This document shows positions 31,091 through 40,885 of a stretch of DNA of 64,000 nucleotides, one piece after another; the stretch's first letter is position 1; every line of letters starts with the position of its first letter. Made by a program: the position numbers and the translations under genes. The stretch is from contig OZ038383.1 in the NCBI GenBank assembly GCA_964036045.1, forward strand, positions 38,363,294 through 38,427,293, written 5' to 3'. Under the pieces are notes generated by a model. That model searched no databases, had not been told where the DNA came from, and saw only the letters and a program-made list of their open reading frames with translations. Source of the stretch: Eutreptiella sp. 'Long Island Sound 2002'. Its lineage: Eukaryota > Euglenozoa > Euglenophyceae > Eutreptiales > Eutreptiaceae.

Positions 31091-33355
31091 GTGCTGTGGT
31101 GGCCACCACTGTCACATTTTAGGAAAAAGGGAATTTTTCTTGGCCTTTCCTTGGTTTCCACATCTACTTTAAAATACCTACAGTTTCCCTCACACTGAAA
31201 AATGGGCGCTCACCATGGCTGGCGTCCTTTTGCTGCTCTGATTGTACAGTTTCCTACAGAAGACTCAGCGCTCTTGGCGCTGCCGGGGCTCCTGTGGCTT
31301 GGTTGGGTTAGATTGGGAGCATGCCAAACATGTGCATATGCATCCCTCCCTCCAAGACGCAGCGTCGACACAACCCAAACGCAAGACACATTATACACAC
31401 TCGCATGGGTTCTCGTAAACCTGCTGGCGACCTGTGACCTGTCTTAGGGCGAAGGGAGTCGAAAGAAAATTAAATTTGCCCCTTGGTGGGGTCTTGGTTC
31501 TGCTCAGTCTCTCCAGGCACCTGCGTTTCGGCCCGAACACGGCCTACTCAGCGAGGCTGCGCGTGGGTATCTGCAGAGGCAGGAATGGGAGAATTATGGA
31601 CGAATCCACGCAAAAACGAAGCGACGACACCAAAATCCGTCAAATGACGGTGTAGAACTTTTCTGAAACGACACACCTGAGTAGAATCCAATTGTGCATC
31701 AGAAGCACATTTTTATAGAAATTATAGTCATCTCTGGATTTTTTAAATCCAGAAATTCATACGCATAAAATGGCGGCGCGCAGGAGCGGCTCCTAGCGAA
31801 GCGCCGGAAAATGGAAAAATAATGGAATTATAAACGTATGTATCACGTAGTCTTGAAAATGACGAGACACACATTAATAAACAAACATGCAGATTCCACC
31901 CACACTAATAGAAGATTCGAAAATTCAAGAATTCGAAAATCAATTGAAAAGACTTCAATGAATCAGGTATAAACTACAGGTATGCTTGTCTCGCATGCCG
32001 CATACACATTGCTCGTCTCGTGTCTCCGTGAACGAGTCGTGTAGCAGCGCTAACAACGATAACCACGATAGGACGCGGTAGAGGGATTGATTAGAAAGAT
32101 TGCAGATGATTAGCGGTCAGATCAGGGTGATTAGTCATACACACAAGTGCATAGCAACGTTCTTCGCGTGCGCCCCTTTTGTTCTCTCACCTTGCTTCAC
32201 TTCGCAGCGGTAGGTAAGGTAGGTACGCCCAGGCGGGGCCACCCCCTGGTGGAGTCAAGATTGGCGCTGTGATGGGCAGGTTTGCCCAAGTCCTCGTCGC
32301 ATACTCGTGCATGCACACACGCATTAAAGGGTAGGCCACGCGAAGTGCGCACGGTAAACCTTGTTTAGGCTACCCAGGGGCTCCTCGGTACGTTCTTTAA
32401 GAGAACCTGAGGAGTCCCTTAACGCTTGCTTGCTTGATAAGGGTAGCTGCTCCATGCAGCGTGTTTGCGGACAGCGTATTATAGGGCACACTGAGAAGGG
32501 TATAATACCTGGAGTGTGCCTTGGTTCCTCCGCCGCAAACGCCCTTTCATATGCCTTTGTTTTACAGGTGGGCAGGTAGGGTGAGTGGTGCAGCAGCATT
32601 TTTTTTTATGCCCTGGTAAACAGGGGCGCAGATCACACAAACGAGTAACTCCGCTCCGCCTGTGGCAGAGCAGGGAGTCCGACTCCATCGACATCTGCGC
32701 CTTGCACATGAGAGCACTCCTTCCCTCCAAGCCCTTGCAGGGGAAACGCGTTGTGGCGTCCCCTGTGAGGCCACAGTTGCTTAGCAGCGCTGTGTTCTCT
32801 TGTCATTTCACAGGTGGGTCGCTAGGACCCATGAGACCTTCCTCTTCGCAACGCCAAGTAGAGTGTGCGTGTAGGAGTGGTAGTCCTGCGTGGGGGCTAG
32901 AGCCAGTTGCCCAGTGCTCGCCCACCAGGATGGTGCCACTGTAGGGTGTGTAGGACCTGTAGGGGGCGTGTCACTGTCCCACCCTTTTCCTGCAATTTTA
33001 GCTGGGTTGGTGGGCTGTGACAGTGGTTAGGTCAGTGTTTTGGCCACATAGCAAACAGGCGTTTTGCATGCCTTCATAGCTTTTGGCCACCCCTCCCTGT
33101 AGTAGACAGATAGGTAGGGAAAACAATACCTGGATTAACACTCTGGGTATTCCCCCAAGGTTTTGCGCCAGCACAGAAATTGGGCGCATAGGGGAGGGGA
33201 GACCCGGGGTGTACCCCGTGGCATCAATAAGCCAACCCTCCAGGTTTAGCAAGGGCGCAGACCTGGGTATAATTAGGACACCACTTCTGCGGCTTGCTCT
33301 CAGGACCTTAGGACTAGCACACTCACACATACGCTTTGGCAGGTAAGGGTAAGGT
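31091..33355 (-). other. Element B: long 3' non-coding region
   Basis: About 2.27 kb between the pol stop and the polypurine tract, far longer than the usual gypsy 3' untranslated region. It is co-linear with 14677-16936 of element C despite clear divergence. It includes a conserved 5-bp-stem hairpin (GTTCT-TTAAG-AGAAC, 32392-32406) following 'acccaggggctc'. I find no open frame shared by both copies. It may hold packaging or export signals, or a lost accessory gene. Confidence 0.6.
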
Positions 33356-36130
33356 TCACTCCCTAGCTTTAGTCTTGGAGGCAAGCGTCTCAGCGAGCCT
33401 CAGCAACTCACCAAGGTTGTTCTGGGACAAGTAGTCAACCAGAACTGAGTTTAGGCGTCCCTCAGGTAGAACAAATGCAGAGAAAGGCTCCCAGGTGGCC
33501 TCTTCGACTCCAAACCCTTCCCAGAGGGTGAGGAAGCGCCAACCCTGGCGATAGCGGTGGCGTAGGACAGACTTCACCCGGTAGAAGCCCTCCTTAGCCA
33601 TCTCCTCGGCGTTCATGTCGGGGAGTTCACCTTCAACTTCCATAGGGCTGGCAGCCCCTTGTAGGTCCAGAGCGGCGATTTCCTCGTCGTTCAGCTCCCA
33701 CTCCTCCCCACAGAGGTCTTCAGGATCATGGTAGCGCTTCAGGTGTTGAGCGGCGCACACCAGGGTCCCCCCTAGACGGGGAGAACACCGCACCGTGATA
33801 CGGTGACCATCCACAGATAGAATCTTGTACGGCCCGAAGTATGGGTCATCGCTGGTAGAGCGAGGCCAGGCGGGTAGTCGACTGTGGTGCACCAGCACCC
33901 AGTCCCCCTCTTGGTAGGTGGCCGGTACTCGGTGCTTGTTCTTCTTGTTCCACTGACGCTCCCTCACTCTCTGGAGCATAGCCTTGGCCTTGTCCACCTT
34001 CGCTTGTTGCTCTTGGACCCACTCACCCACAGAAGAATGGGTGTCCTCTGGATAGGGGGCATGTAGGAACCACGCCGGGCGCCCCATGAATAGCTCATGT
34101 GGCGAGTAGCCAGTGGCTGAACCCTCTTGGGAGTTCATCATCAAGGATATGACGGGGAGTAGTCTCACCCAGTCTCTGGAGCGTTCAGTTTTGCACCATA
34201 TCCTGACGTTCTCCTTCAGGACACGAATCTGTCGCTCACATAGGGGGTTGCTCGTGTGAGAGTAGGGAATCCCCGTAGACACCTGGACATTGAGGGATCT
34301 CAGGACCCTCTTGTACCAGCCAGTATCTGAGCGTACTCGTACGTCCTCATCGGAGTTGATCTCCTTGGGCGCCCCATAGACACAAAACCACTCCTCCAGG
34401 AGTATCTTGATAGTCTCCTCTCCGGTAATGTGCTTGGTACAGGGGAACACCCTGGTAAACCTGGTCAACCCACAGGTTACCACGAGGGCGAAGTCATAGC
34501 CCCCGAACTTCGGCATCTCCGTGTAGTCCACGTATAGAACACTGTTAGCACAGTGAGGGATGGGCAGGGTCGAGTAGAGACCTCTGTCCCTGATATCCCC
34601 TGGTTTACAGGACCTGCACGGGCACTTGTCCACGATAGGCAGGAGGGTCTTCCGCAGCTGGTCGTCAGTCCACGTAGTGTGGAACCACTGCTTGAACAGC
34701 CTCAGGGTACGGTCAGCACCCACATGACCACTGGACTCATGGGTCCACTTCAGCAGCGCTGGGACTCGGTCACTAGGCACCACGATGCGGTCCTCGTGCC
34801 AGAGGTAGCTCTTGTCCCGCTTCCACTGGTCTTGGTTGACCAGGAGGGGTTCAAGGCGTTTCTCCAGGCGCCGGTAGATATCCCCAAACTCCTGTAGGTA
34901 CTCCGATTGTTGGAGTCCATCCAGGGGGCGTATCATGGTCATGTTCAGGTCCAGATGTACGTCCATACGGCTGAACGCCTCCTTAGCCAGCGCTTCAGAC
35001 CGGGCACCAATCAGGGCGTCGAAGTTGTTGCGGCTGATGTAGTCGGCACACTCGTTCTTCACTCCCTGGATATGGTGTACCGTCAGCCGTAGTTGACTGA
35101 GGTAGGTCCACCAGCGCCGTAGCTTGGCCTTCTCAGGTGGCAGACCCTTCTGGAAACTGCGGACCGGTTCTTGGTCGCATAGCCAGACCACAGGGTTACT
35201 CCCCAACAGTCGTGCTTGTGAGGATAGCACCAGCATACCCGCGAGCAATTCCTGCTCATAGGTGGAGTAGTTCCCCCTGGCCTGGTTCCACTTCCAGTTC
35301 CAGTGGCCCAGAGGTACTAGGACCCACTTGTCGTCAGGGTAGCTGTGCTTGAGGGTTCCGTCTCGGTTGAGACCTTCCGTCCCCCATTGGGAAATGGCCG
35401 AGTCGAACTCCTCCTTCTCTAGTGCTTGCCATTGGAACAACGTTCCACCACCGCCCACATTGCTGGCGTCGGTCACCAGGATAATCTCCCTCTGTGCCCT
35501 AGGCACGCCCAAGCACTTAGCGTTGGCTACCTTGTCTTTGAGCTCGTCAAACGCTTGTTGCTCGTGTGGGCCCCAGCGCCAAGTAGTACTCTTCTTCATC
35601 AAGTCCGTCAGAACGGCGCTGGTATAGGTGAAGTTCTTGATGTGGCGGCGGTAGAAGTTGCACGCCCCAATGAAGCTGCGTACATCATGAAGTCCTTTCT
35701 TGGGGTCTTCGTGTCTTACCTTGGCATCCATCAGGGGTTTGGCCTTAGAGGCCGCTGGGGTCCACCACCCATAGCCAACGTCAAACCCCAAGTACTGCAT
35801 GGTCTCCTGCATGAACTCACACTTCTCGGGCTTGAGTCGAGTGTGGTTCTCCTGGCAGACCGCAAAGAACTCACCCAAGAGGATTAGGTGATCCTCCTGG
35901 GTATTGGTCCCGAGGCATACATCGTCGATGTGAGCCTCCATCTGGGCCCCACGGGATATGAGCTCCTGCACCTTAGGTCTCCTTCGTAGGATGGACAAGA
36001 TCTTATTCATCAGCTCTTGGAACAGAGCGGGTGCGTTAGCCACGCCGAATGGCATGACCTTCCACTTGAATACCCTCCCCTGAGGGGTGATGAAGGCCAG
36101 TAGTTCCTGCGCATTGGGCGTCAGGTCCAC
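33356..36130 (-). CDS. pol: Element B: Pol C-terminal part (RT catalytic half, RNase H, integrase, chromodomain)
   Basis: 924 codons after an in-frame TAA. In order: the rest of RT with VMPFGVANAP and the catalytic AHIDDV (YxDD variant); RNase H with LVTDASN, YSTYEQELLAG and the WLCDQEP block; an H-H-C-C finger (HESSGHVGADRT ... CPCRSC); an integrase core with YVDYTEM, NSDEDV and LCERQIR, a DDE-type triad; and a C-terminal chromodomain-like segment (VKSVLRHRYRQGWRFLTLWE ... ATWEPF). The family differs clearly from element A (RT and integrase motifs diverge). The frame is shared with the upstream blocks. By family comparison the TAA replaces a glutamine in the RT motif KMDKRSGFW-Q, so the intact ancestor had a single Pol. 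Confidence 0.92.
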   Translation of the reverse strand: MDLTPNAQELLAFITPQGRVFKWKVMPFGVANAPALFQELMNKILSILRRRPKVQELISRGAQMEAHIDDVCLGTNTQEDHLILLGEFFAVCQENHTRLKPEKCEFMQETMQYLGFDVGYGWWTPAASKAKPLMDAKVRHEDPKKGLHDVRSFIGACNFYRRHIKNFTYTSAVLTDLMKKSTTWRWGPHEQQAFDELKDKVANAKCLGVPRAQREIILVTDASNVGGGGTLFQWQALEKEEFDSAISQWGTEGLNRDGTLKHSYPDDKWVLVPLGHWNWKWNQARGNYSTYEQELLAGMLVLSSQARLLGSNPVVWLCDQEPVRSFQKGLPPEKAKLRRWWTYLSQLRLTVHHIQGVKNECADYISRNNFDALIGARSEALAKEAFSRMDVHLDLNMTMIRPLDGLQQSEYLQEFGDIYRRLEKRLEPLLVNQDQWKRDKSYLWHEDRIVVPSDRVPALLKWTHESSGHVGADRTLRLFKQWFHTTWTDDQLRKTLLPIVDKCPCRSCKPGDIRDRGLYSTLPIPHCANSVLYVDYTEMPKFGGYDFALVVTCGLTRFTRVFPCTKHITGEETIKILLEEWFCVYGAPKEINSDEDVRVRSDTGWYKRVLRSLNVQVSTGIPYSHTSNPLCERQIRVLKENVRIWCKTERSRDWVRLLPVISLMMNSQEGSATGYSPHELFMGRPAWFLHAPYPEDTHSSVGEWVQEQQAKVDKAKAMLQRVRERQWNKKNKHRVPATYQEGDWVLVHHSRLPAWPRSTSDDPYFGPYKILSVDGHRITVRCSPRLGGTLVCAAQHLKRYHDPEDLCGEEWELNDEEIAALDLQGAASPMEVEGELPDMNAEEMAKEGFYRVKSVLRHRYRQGWRFLTLWEGFGVEEATWEPFSAFVLPEGRLNSVLVDYLSQNNLGELLRLAETLASKTKARE

Positions 36131-36646
36131 TTACCAGAATCCACTTCGCTTGTCCATCTTGGTCTTGTAGCGACAGGAGGCTATCTTCTCCAGGGTAGAC
36201 TCCATATTGGGAATGGACCCTGAGTGGATCAGCGTCTTCTTGTTCAGCTCTCCATAGTCCACTACCAGCCGTTTGGCTGTAGACCCAGGTTTAGCCACCA
36301 GGAAACAGGGGCTGCAGTGTAGGGGGTAGTCTGCATCCTTGTACTCCAGGACTAGGCCAGCGTCGATACATTCTTGTATCTGTCGCTCAATCTCGTCGGC
36401 CTGCTCTTTAGGAGCTGGATAGGGTCTCCTCCGGATCTTGTGACCCACGAACTCGGGTTTCAGCTCGAGGTCCATCTGTACCAGCTTGTCGCATGAGGCT
36501 GGAGGGAGTAGTTCTCCGAACACCTCCGGATAGGTCCTTATCAGCTTTTGTACCCGTGGGTCCAGTACCTTGATCTTGTCCTCCATGTCCTCGTCGGAGT
36601 GTAAGTTGCTTGCCCCTTGAATAGACGTCGGGAGGTGGTCCTCCAC
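36131..36646 (-). CDS. pol: Element B: Pol middle part (RT N-terminal half)
   Basis: 171 codons between the TAG at 36647-36649 and the TAA at 36131-36133, in the same frame as its neighbours. It contains the pre-RT linker (KIRRRPYPAPKEQADEIE), the RT entry motif (SPCFLVAKPG), LVVDYGELNKKT and KMDKRSGFW. The last is the start of the conserved 'D-x-x-x-G-F/Y-x-Q' block, truncated by TAA. On its own it could not be active. As part of the Gag-Pol frame it supplies the RT fingers. Confidence 0.9.
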   Translation of the reverse strand: MEDHLPTSIQGASNLHSDEDMEDKIKVLDPRVQKLIRTYPEVFGELLPPASCDKLVQMDLELKPEFVGHKIRRRPYPAPKEQADEIERQIQECIDAGLVLEYKDADYPLHCSPCFLVAKPGSTAKRLVVDYGELNKKTLIHSGSIPNMESTLEKIASCRYKTKMDKRSGFW

Positions 36647-38284
36647 CTACTCTTCGCCCGCGGTAGCATCCTTCAGCCCTTGGTAGGCATACAGAAGGTC
36701 TTGCTCAACCATCTCCGGTGGACGATGGCAACATAGGCACGCTTTAGGGGGTTCACATACACATTCCTCCGAGAGGTCGTCCTCCTCTGGGGTCCTCACA
36801 TGGGCACCCCATACGCTCTTCATGAGCTTGAGATCTACCTCCCTTTGCCAGGTGGTGATCTTCTGTTCGAGGTCCTCCTTTAGTTGGGATAAGTCTCCCA
36901 TACGTCCTTGCTTCAGTGGCCATGAGCTGCGGGTAGGCTTCGCGTAGCATAGCTTTTTCGCCACCAACTTCCTCTTGGAATCCACATACTCCCTGAGCCT
37001 GGATCGAGGGTCCAGCTCCTCATCCACGGGGTCTTCCACCCTCATGAAGAGTAGGGGTTTTAGTGGGGCGACGTACTCGGCGTTCTCCACTTCCTCCACC
37101 GCGGTCTGCACGAAGAAGGCGTCGTGCTCAGTCTCGTCGTCTGAGTGGATAGAGCTAGGTAGCTCAGATAGTCCACACTCAGAGACTCGATCAGGAACAG
37201 GTACATGACAGGGAGAGTTGGGGGCGTTGGTGTCAGTCACGACGTACTCATCTCCTCCGGGTGTAGTTTCAACAGCATCTTGAGGTCGTAGGCGATCTTT
37301 CAAGTCACCCAAGGCGAGTGCATCGCTTTCTCGTTGTATAGCCTGGACCAGAGTAGGGTCCAGGTCTTCCCAGGGAATGGTGGTAAGACTTCCGTCCACC
37401 ACGCTGAGCATACTCCCCCATCCGGGCTTCCCAATGGGCGTCTTGCGTCCCAGAGGCACGTACATGGCCTCACCAGGTAATCGCACCGAGCTGATAGTCA
37501 GCTTGTCAAGGAGGGTTCGCCAGTACTCGTTGCCCCCATGGGCTCCCCAATCGGGGGAACACAGGACCATACGGGAACGTTCCAAGGCCACCTTGGTCAG
37601 CACCTTCCCCAGTTCACTGAATCTGGGGTTCCCGTAGGCCATCCCGAAAGAGGGCCAGTAAAATTTGTAGCTGCAGTTCTTCCCCTTGCTGCAGTATAGG
37701 TCCAGTACATGCTGCTTGTCGCTGGCGAACAGCTCCACACTTAGGTCTTCTCGAGAGTAACCCAACTCCTTCAGACCCTGGTCTAGGACTTCCCCCAGTA
37801 GTTGATAGTCCTCAGTTTTGGAGGCCGCCATCATGTTCGAGGGCTCCTCCTTCGATAGTCTCAGGTAACTCGAGGTATGTTCCGACTGCTCCAGTGGCAC
37901 AGACTCTCTGCCACTGCCGTGGTCCACGTACAGGAGGTAGGGCGCTTGCAGCGTCAGGGATTGTATCTGGGAGTGCTGCACGAAGAAGTCAGTACCCAGT
38001 ACAAAGTCGAAGGCCTCAGTGTCCATCACATAGAACCGATGGGCGATAGTTCGAGAGCCCATAGGTACCTCCACTTCACAGTCCCCGCAGCTGTGCACCA
38101 CATGTCCATCCCCCATGCGTATAGCGGCGGTGGTCATGGTGTTCTTCAGGCTCCCACAAGGTAAAATTTTCTTGGCCACTATAGATATTGTGGCGCCAGT
38201 ATCCAGTACCCCCAGGTATTCACGTCCCCCTAGTCGGATACGTACCCAAAACACCAGGTCTTCGGTGCCACCAGAGCGTCCCCG
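36647..38284 (-). CDS. Element B: aspartic protease and linker
   Basis: About 545 codons from just after the Gag TGA to a TAG (36647-36649). Near its start YLGVLDTGATISIVAKK carries the retropepsin DTG, and VLGTDFFVQHSQ supplies the second conserved protease block. A long acidic linker follows, with cysteine pairs near the end (CVCEPPKACLCC). There is no good methionine at the start, and the frame is continuous with Gag through TGA CGG, so it is most likely produced as a readthrough fusion. The terminal TAG looks like a nonsense change, because sense continues directly into the RT block. Confidence 0.88.
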   Translation of the reverse strand, partial: RGRSGGTEDLVFWVRIRLGGREYLGVLDTGATISIVAKKILPCGSLKNTMTTAAIRMGDGHVVHSCGDCEVEVPMGSRTIAHRFYVMDTEAFDFVLGTDFFVQHSQIQSLTLQAPYLLYVDHGSGRESVPLEQSEHTSSYLRLSKEEPSNMMAASKTEDYQLLGEVLDQGLKELGYSREDLSVELFASDKQHVLDLYCSKGKNCSYKFYWPSFGMAYGNPRFSELGKVLTKVALERSRMVLCSPDWGAHGGNEYWRTLLDKLTISSVRLPGEAMYVPLGRKTPIGKPGWGSMLSVVDGSLTTIPWEDLDPTLVQAIQRESDALALGDLKDRLRPQDAVETTPGGDEYVVTDTNAPNSPCHVPVPDRVSECGLSELPSSIHSDDETEHDAFFVQTAVEEVENAEYVAPLKPLLFMRVEDPVDEELDPRSRLREYVDSKRKLVAKKLCYAKPTRSSWPLKQGRMGDLSQLKEDLEQKITTWQREVDLKLMKSVWGAHVRTPEEDDLSEECVCEPPKACLCCHRPPEMVEQDLLYAYQGLKDATAGEE

Positions 38285-40786
38285 TCAGAATTCCGCGGGA
38301 CAGGTCACCTCGAACCCCTTGTTCCGCAATTTGCGGGCCATCCTCATGAAACGGCTTCTCTTCTTGGCGTTGCCGTCATCACCACCTTCATGCTCACGCT
38401 TGGCTCCTTGTTCTTGCTGGGCCTGCGTCTGTGAGCGTGTGGTAGGTCCAGACTGCCCTCCAGAGGGCTCGGAGTTCCCCCCTGGATTAGGGTTGGGGTT
38501 ACCTCCGTTCTTGTCCTTGTTCTTGTTGTCGTTCTGGCGGTTAGCGCCTCCTCCTCGTCCGCCTTGACCCTTGTCTTGACCACCTTGACCACGTCCTTTC
38601 GACTTGCCCTTGCCGGAGTCGTTGCCTTTGGCCTTGCCTCCACCTTTGCCTGAGCTTTTGCCAGGATCTTCCCCCTTAAGCTTCGCCGATAGGCGTTGCT
38701 TATGGTAGCACTCGTCCTCGTAGTGCTTCCGCTTACCGCAGAATGCACACGTGATGGTGCAGCGGTAATGATCCGGCAGCTTCACTTTGGCGCCGGTGAT
38801 CTTCTCCTGCTGCTTCCCCTGGACGACGAAGCAGTCTCGCTGCTCGCAGTCAGAGGCGTGCTGCAGGTGGCCCTGCTCGTCTCTGGCATCACACCAGAAT
38901 AGCTCCTTCACGTTCTCCATTAGGCGGGCGTGGGCGTGTTTGGGGGTAGTCCCCTGCCCAGGTCGGGACCCTTGGTACCCTTTGCCTCCAGAACCTCCAC
39001 CACCAGGACGGTAGTGGTTCAGGTGCTGGTCGCTCTCCTTCTCCAGCGCCATCTCCAGGAGCAGCACGCATAGATCCTCGTAGCGGAGGGATCTAGCCTT
39101 GCGCTCAGCCGTCAGACGGCACTCGTCCCATAGCTCTCGGGGGAGCTTGGAGCACAACCAAAACAGCAGGTCGTCGCTGCTGTAGGAACCGGGCGTCAGT
39201 CGTCCAGCCCAGTGGTCCAGGTCCGCCAACAGCTCGGAGACCCTGCCGGGTTTGGGGTTGTTGGGCAGGACGGGCAGGTTCTGGATCTCGACCCTGATGG
39301 AGAGGTCGGTCTCGTAGGTTGGGTACTGCCTCTCCAGGGCAAACAACACATCGGCAAAGGTGGCGGAGTTAGTGACGATCTGCCTGACCTGCTTCTCCAG
39401 GTACTTCGTCTTGCAGCACTGCAGGAGCAGGTCGCACTTCACTCGCCCACTCGCGTGGGTTTGGCCGGTCAGTCGTAGGAACCGGCCAAAGTTCTCAGCG
39501 AACTCGCTGAGGTCCTTGCCTGTGAATTCAGGCAGGTTCACCACTATCTTGGAGGTGGCAATAGCCTTCGCCTCCTGAGCTCGGCGTCCTTCAGGGCGTC
39601 GGGTCTTCTTCTTCTTCTTCTTCTTCTTCTTACCCTTGGGGTCCTCGGGGTCCTCAGGGTCTTCGTCATCCGATGGCGAGGAAGAAGTCATCGACGGCGG
39701 CCCATCATCGGAGGGGTCTCCGCCTAGATCACTGGAGCCATAAGGCTCCACGTCCACCATAGCCCTTAGGGCTGTCAGCCCCAGCTGGTCCAGCTCGGCC
39801 CTCGTCGAGTTCGTCAGGTGACTGTAGGGCGGCTGGGCTGTCCTCGGGACGAATGGACTTCTCGGTACTGCTGCAGGAGTCGGCATTGGTCGGCTCCTCA
39901 GGCTCCCCAGGGTATTTGTCAACCCTGCCGCCAGGTGGTTAGCCTGTACTCGGTGGGGTGACATTCCCACCGTCGTAGGTGACGCATGGGACGGGATCAT
40001 CAGGGGCTGCAGTTTCTCCCTGATCTCTTGCGTGAGGTCGCTCACGATTTGCGAAGTGGCTCCTCGGAGCACCTCATTGATCTCCGACCGCGTCAGGGAC
40101 CTGTTGGAGGATCTTCCCGATCCTCTACTCCTGCCTCCCAGAGACTCTGGTCCTCTCCTCAACCCACTCAGGGGTGCATACCCAGGTGCACACCCAGGAG
40201 CATACCCAGGAACTTCCATGTAGGTTCCAGTGGCGTGGAGTGGATGGGGATGGTCAGCCGCATACCAACGCGGCGCAGAGCTGGAAGCCACCGGCTCACT
40301 GGCAGTAGTTGCCTCAAGGAGCGCAGTGGTAGGTGGGCCCATGCCATAGGCGGGGTAGTGAGGCATGCCAGTAAAGCCTGTGCCCTCTGCCATAGGCGGG
40401 TTAGTTGTGGAAGTGGATGTAGCGGCGGCTGGGAGTGTGGTGGTTATGGGAGAGGGTGATGCATGGAGGCCAGAAGCGCTTGGTGCGCCTTCGAAGGTAG
40501 GGACATCCGTCGGGTCTTGCCCTTGCTCCTCCCCTTCGTCTGCTCCTTCTCCAGCATCCTTCTCGCTCTCGTTCCCTCTCTTCCTCTTCACAGGCTGAGG
40601 TTGAGAGACCACTTCCTTGACCGTCAGGGCCCCGAAGGCCGTCTGGAGGCCATCCAGGGAGTCCTCCGCCGTATTCACTGGCCCATGTAAGGGCTCCACC
40701 GAAGGTACAGCGTCAGGCGCCGGCCTTGCCGGTGCCTCAGGCGCTGGCGCTGTGTTCACATCGGCGTCCACTCTTCCTGGATCCAT
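38285..40786 (-). CDS. gag: Element B: Gag
   Basis: 833 codons from ATG at 40786 to TGA at 38287-38285. The N-terminal third is proline-, serine- and acid-rich. A lysine run encoded by an AAG microsatellite (39604-39631) precedes the capsid-like domain (VVNLPEFTGKDLSEFAENFGRFL). A zinc knuckle of the standard C-x2-C-x4-H-x4-C type follows (CAFCGKRKHYEDEC, about 38720-38765), then a basic, Gly/Lys/Asn-rich tail. It should form the particle and bind RNA. The next codon after TGA is CGG and the frame stays open into the protease. The start lies about 100 bp downstream of the 5' LTR, next to the primer site. Confidence 0.92.
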   Translation of the reverse strand: MDPGRVDADVNTAPAPEAPARPAPDAVPSVEPLHGPVNTAEDSLDGLQTAFGALTVKEVVSQPQPVKRKRGNESEKDAGEGADEGEEQGQDPTDVPTFEGAPSASGLHASPSPITTTLPAAATSTSTTNPPMAEGTGFTGMPHYPAYGMGPPTTALLEATTASEPVASSSAPRWYAADHPHPLHATGTYMEVPGYAPGCAPGYAPLSGLRRGPESLGGRSRGSGRSSNRSLTRSEINEVLRGATSQIVSDLTQEIREKLQPLMIPSHASPTTVGMSPHRVQANHLAAGLTNTLGSLRSRPMPTPAAVPRSPFVPRTAQPPYSHLTNSTRAELDQLGLTALRAMVDVEPYGSSDLGGDPSDDGPPSMTSSSPSDDEDPEDPEDPKGKKKKKKKKKTRRPEGRRAQEAKAIATSKIVVNLPEFTGKDLSEFAENFGRFLRLTGQTHASGRVKCDLLLQCCKTKYLEKQVRQIVTNSATFADVLFALERQYPTYETDLSIRVEIQNLPVLPNNPKPGRVSELLADLDHWAGRLTPGSYSSDDLLFWLCSKLPRELWDECRLTAERKARSLRYEDLCVLLLEMALEKESDQHLNHYRPGGGGSGGKGYQGSRPGQGTTPKHAHARLMENVKELFWCDARDEQGHLQHASDCEQRDCFVVQGKQQEKITGAKVKLPDHYRCTITCAFCGKRKHYEDECYHKQRLSAKLKGEDPGKSSGKGGGKAKGNDSGKGKSKGRGQGGQDKGQGGRGGGANRQNDNKNKDKNGGNPNPNPGGNSEPSGGQSGPTTRSQTQAQQEQGAKREHEGGDDGNAKKRSRFMRMARKLRNKGFEVTCPAEF

Positions 40787-40867
40787 CTTAATCCGCCCTT
40801 CTGCTTATGTTTGCCTGCTCGGAGCACTGGTTGTACGGCGCGGGGTTGCTGCCGGTGTACAGAGACA

Positions 40868-40885
40868 GGCTGCCTCTTGCTACCA
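40868..40885 (-). promoter_or_regulatory. Element B: primer binding site (initiator-Met tRNA-like)
   Basis: On the transcribed strand TGGTAGCAAGAGGCAGCC starts at the last base of the 5' LTR. Its first eight bases match the complement of the CUACCA-ended initiator tRNA-Met, and GAGG follows after one extra base. Plants use TGGTATCAGAGC instead. The match is by recollection of tRNA ends. Confidence 0.6.

Noticed and set aside
33083-33346. Small plus-strand frames in the 3' region of B
   Set aside because: None is conserved in the corresponding part of element C.
39604-39631. Microsatellite in Gag of B as a sign of a frameshift
   Set aside because: The AAG run encodes lysines in frame and the surrounding frame is intact.
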